Origin: Lethocerus indicus | Lineage: Eukaryota > Arthropoda > Insecta > Hemiptera > Belostomatidae | Assembly: GCA_019843655.1 (NCBI GenBank) | Contig: JACDQD010000006.1 | Span: 3,712,034 to 3,776,033 of the forward strand | DNA: 64,000 bases | Direction of reading: 5' to 3' | Shown here: positions 63,219-64,000 of the stretch, piece by piece | How the letters are laid out: each line of letters starts with the position of its first letter | Position numbering within the stretch: the first letter of the stretch is position 1 | The notes under the pieces: generated by a model | Database searches by the model: none | What the model was told of the DNA's origin: nothing | Seen by the model: only the letters and a program-made list of their open reading frames with translations | Position numbers and translations under genes: made by a program

Positions 63219-64000
63219 CTGAAAAACGTCAAATGATAAATAATATTTCTGATAATTAATAATTTATTTTAAAAATGTACAACTTTATTCATCTGTTTAT
63301 TATTTGATTTTTTTGCAATCAGTAATCACTCAGTAATTGCTGCAGTTATATAAGCTCCACCAAAAATCAATTTGTTCCACACCAGCTTCTGGTTTGAATC
63401 CGGTTCGTATTTTCTTGTGTGACAATTGAAATTTTATTTATGGAGAAAAGCGAAATGATCTCCAGTACAGATAAATTACGGTTGTTGTTAAGATCGAATA
63501 TGGTTGATATTTTCTACACTACGGAGGGACCAACTTTAATGCCCTATGATGAGGGGGGCGGATGTGACACTCATAATTAACTCTAGGAACGCGTCTAATC
63601 AGCCGTATATCATCTTTAATTATTCGCCCGATAGACCGCCTGTTTCAACTCACCAATCATTACGCGTTACATGAGTCAACTCCCCGGCGACTTATGATTA
63701 ATGACCGGTGTCGAATTTCAAGAAGGCGAGAATATTTTTTCTTTTTTTAAAAAATATTTTATTTAGTTTATAAAAAATTTTAAAAACGACGATTTTTCGC
63801 CATCACGACGGTTTTTTAATCATCGTCATAAACTGAACAGGACGAGCGCTGTGATATAGACGAGCTTCTCGAAGATCAAGGCAATTTTTGTCATAAGGTG
63901 ATCGTAAATTAAATTCAAAGTTAATCATTACAGTTAATTTACAGTTACTGCCCGCCTGCTGCACAAAGTGGCAATATACCACCCAATTTGTTTTTGGACC
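63219..64000 (-). other. Intron 1 of the arrestin gene (3' part only)
   Basis: This sequence lies upstream of the first visible exon. I looked on the minus strand for a short ATG-containing exon ending in phase 2 before a GT and found none that would encode the expected arrestin N-terminus. The missing first exon is therefore placed outside the window. The stretch is AT-rich with runs of T and A near 63735-63790. No gene or repeat was recognised. Confidence 0.7.

Noticed and set aside
63032..63232. In-frame Met just upstream of the first visible arrestin exon as a possible start
   Set aside because: It lies before the splice acceptor TTTTTCAG, the intervening residues do not match the arrestin N-terminus, and the exon phase requires an upstream exon.
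63380..63400. GGTTTGAATCC, a B-box-like word
   Set aside because: No A box lies at the proper distance; an isolated 11-mer is not sufficient.

Overview
The window looks like arthropod, most likely insect, nuclear DNA. It is AT-rich (roughly 60-65% A+T by eye), almost entirely non-coding, and has spliceosomal introns of 5 to 22 kb, dinucleotide microsatellites, tRNA-like SINE heads and inverted-repeat elements. No bacterial-style gene organisation is present. The only gene supported by recognisable protein sequence is an arrestin on the minus strand. I cannot name the species or order.

The arrestin gene covers nearly the whole window and is cut at its 5' end. Read on the minus strand, its exons in the window are 63218-63083, 51947-51798, 33063-32916, 10878-10619 and 5123-4608 (stop TGA at 4610-4608). 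Each junction has an AG acceptor and a GT donor, and reading phases agree across all of them. Together they encode 402 residues and a stop. A short first exon with the start Met and a few N-terminal residues must lie beyond position 64000, giving a full protein of about 408 residues, a normal size for the family. The arrestin N-domain is spread over exons at 63, 52, 33 and 10.8 kb; the C-domain over those at 10.8 and 5 kb. Coding DNA is about 2% of the 58.6-kb span. The protein is divergent: a glycine/proline-rich hinge region, Asn in place of one gate-loop Asp, and a polyglutamine plus acidic tail without recognisable clathrin or AP-2 motifs.

The introns carry the rest of the structure. The most interesting item is an inverted-repeat element at about 40.95-41.47 kb. 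One arm contains, on the minus strand, a 37-nt sequence that fits the hammerhead ribozyme core (CUGANGA, GAAA, GUC cleavage triplet, paired helix I). The sister arm and a third relative near 59.6 kb have lost core bases. A separate hairpin-forming repeat occurs near 24.2 and 28.7 kb, and a related hairpin sits in the loop of the hammerhead element. tRNA-like SINE heads lie near 44.25 kb and 56.05 kb, with a weaker one near 58.6 kb. There are two long (AT)n arrays, several unusually long C/G homopolymers and a perfect 20-bp palindrome.

Downstream of the arrestin (below 4.6 kb) comes a short CpG-rich stretch, then, below about 2.95 kb, a strongly AT-rich, CpG-poor block with an internal duplicated segment. 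It may belong to a neighbouring transcription unit or a different compositional domain; no coding sequence was recognised in it.
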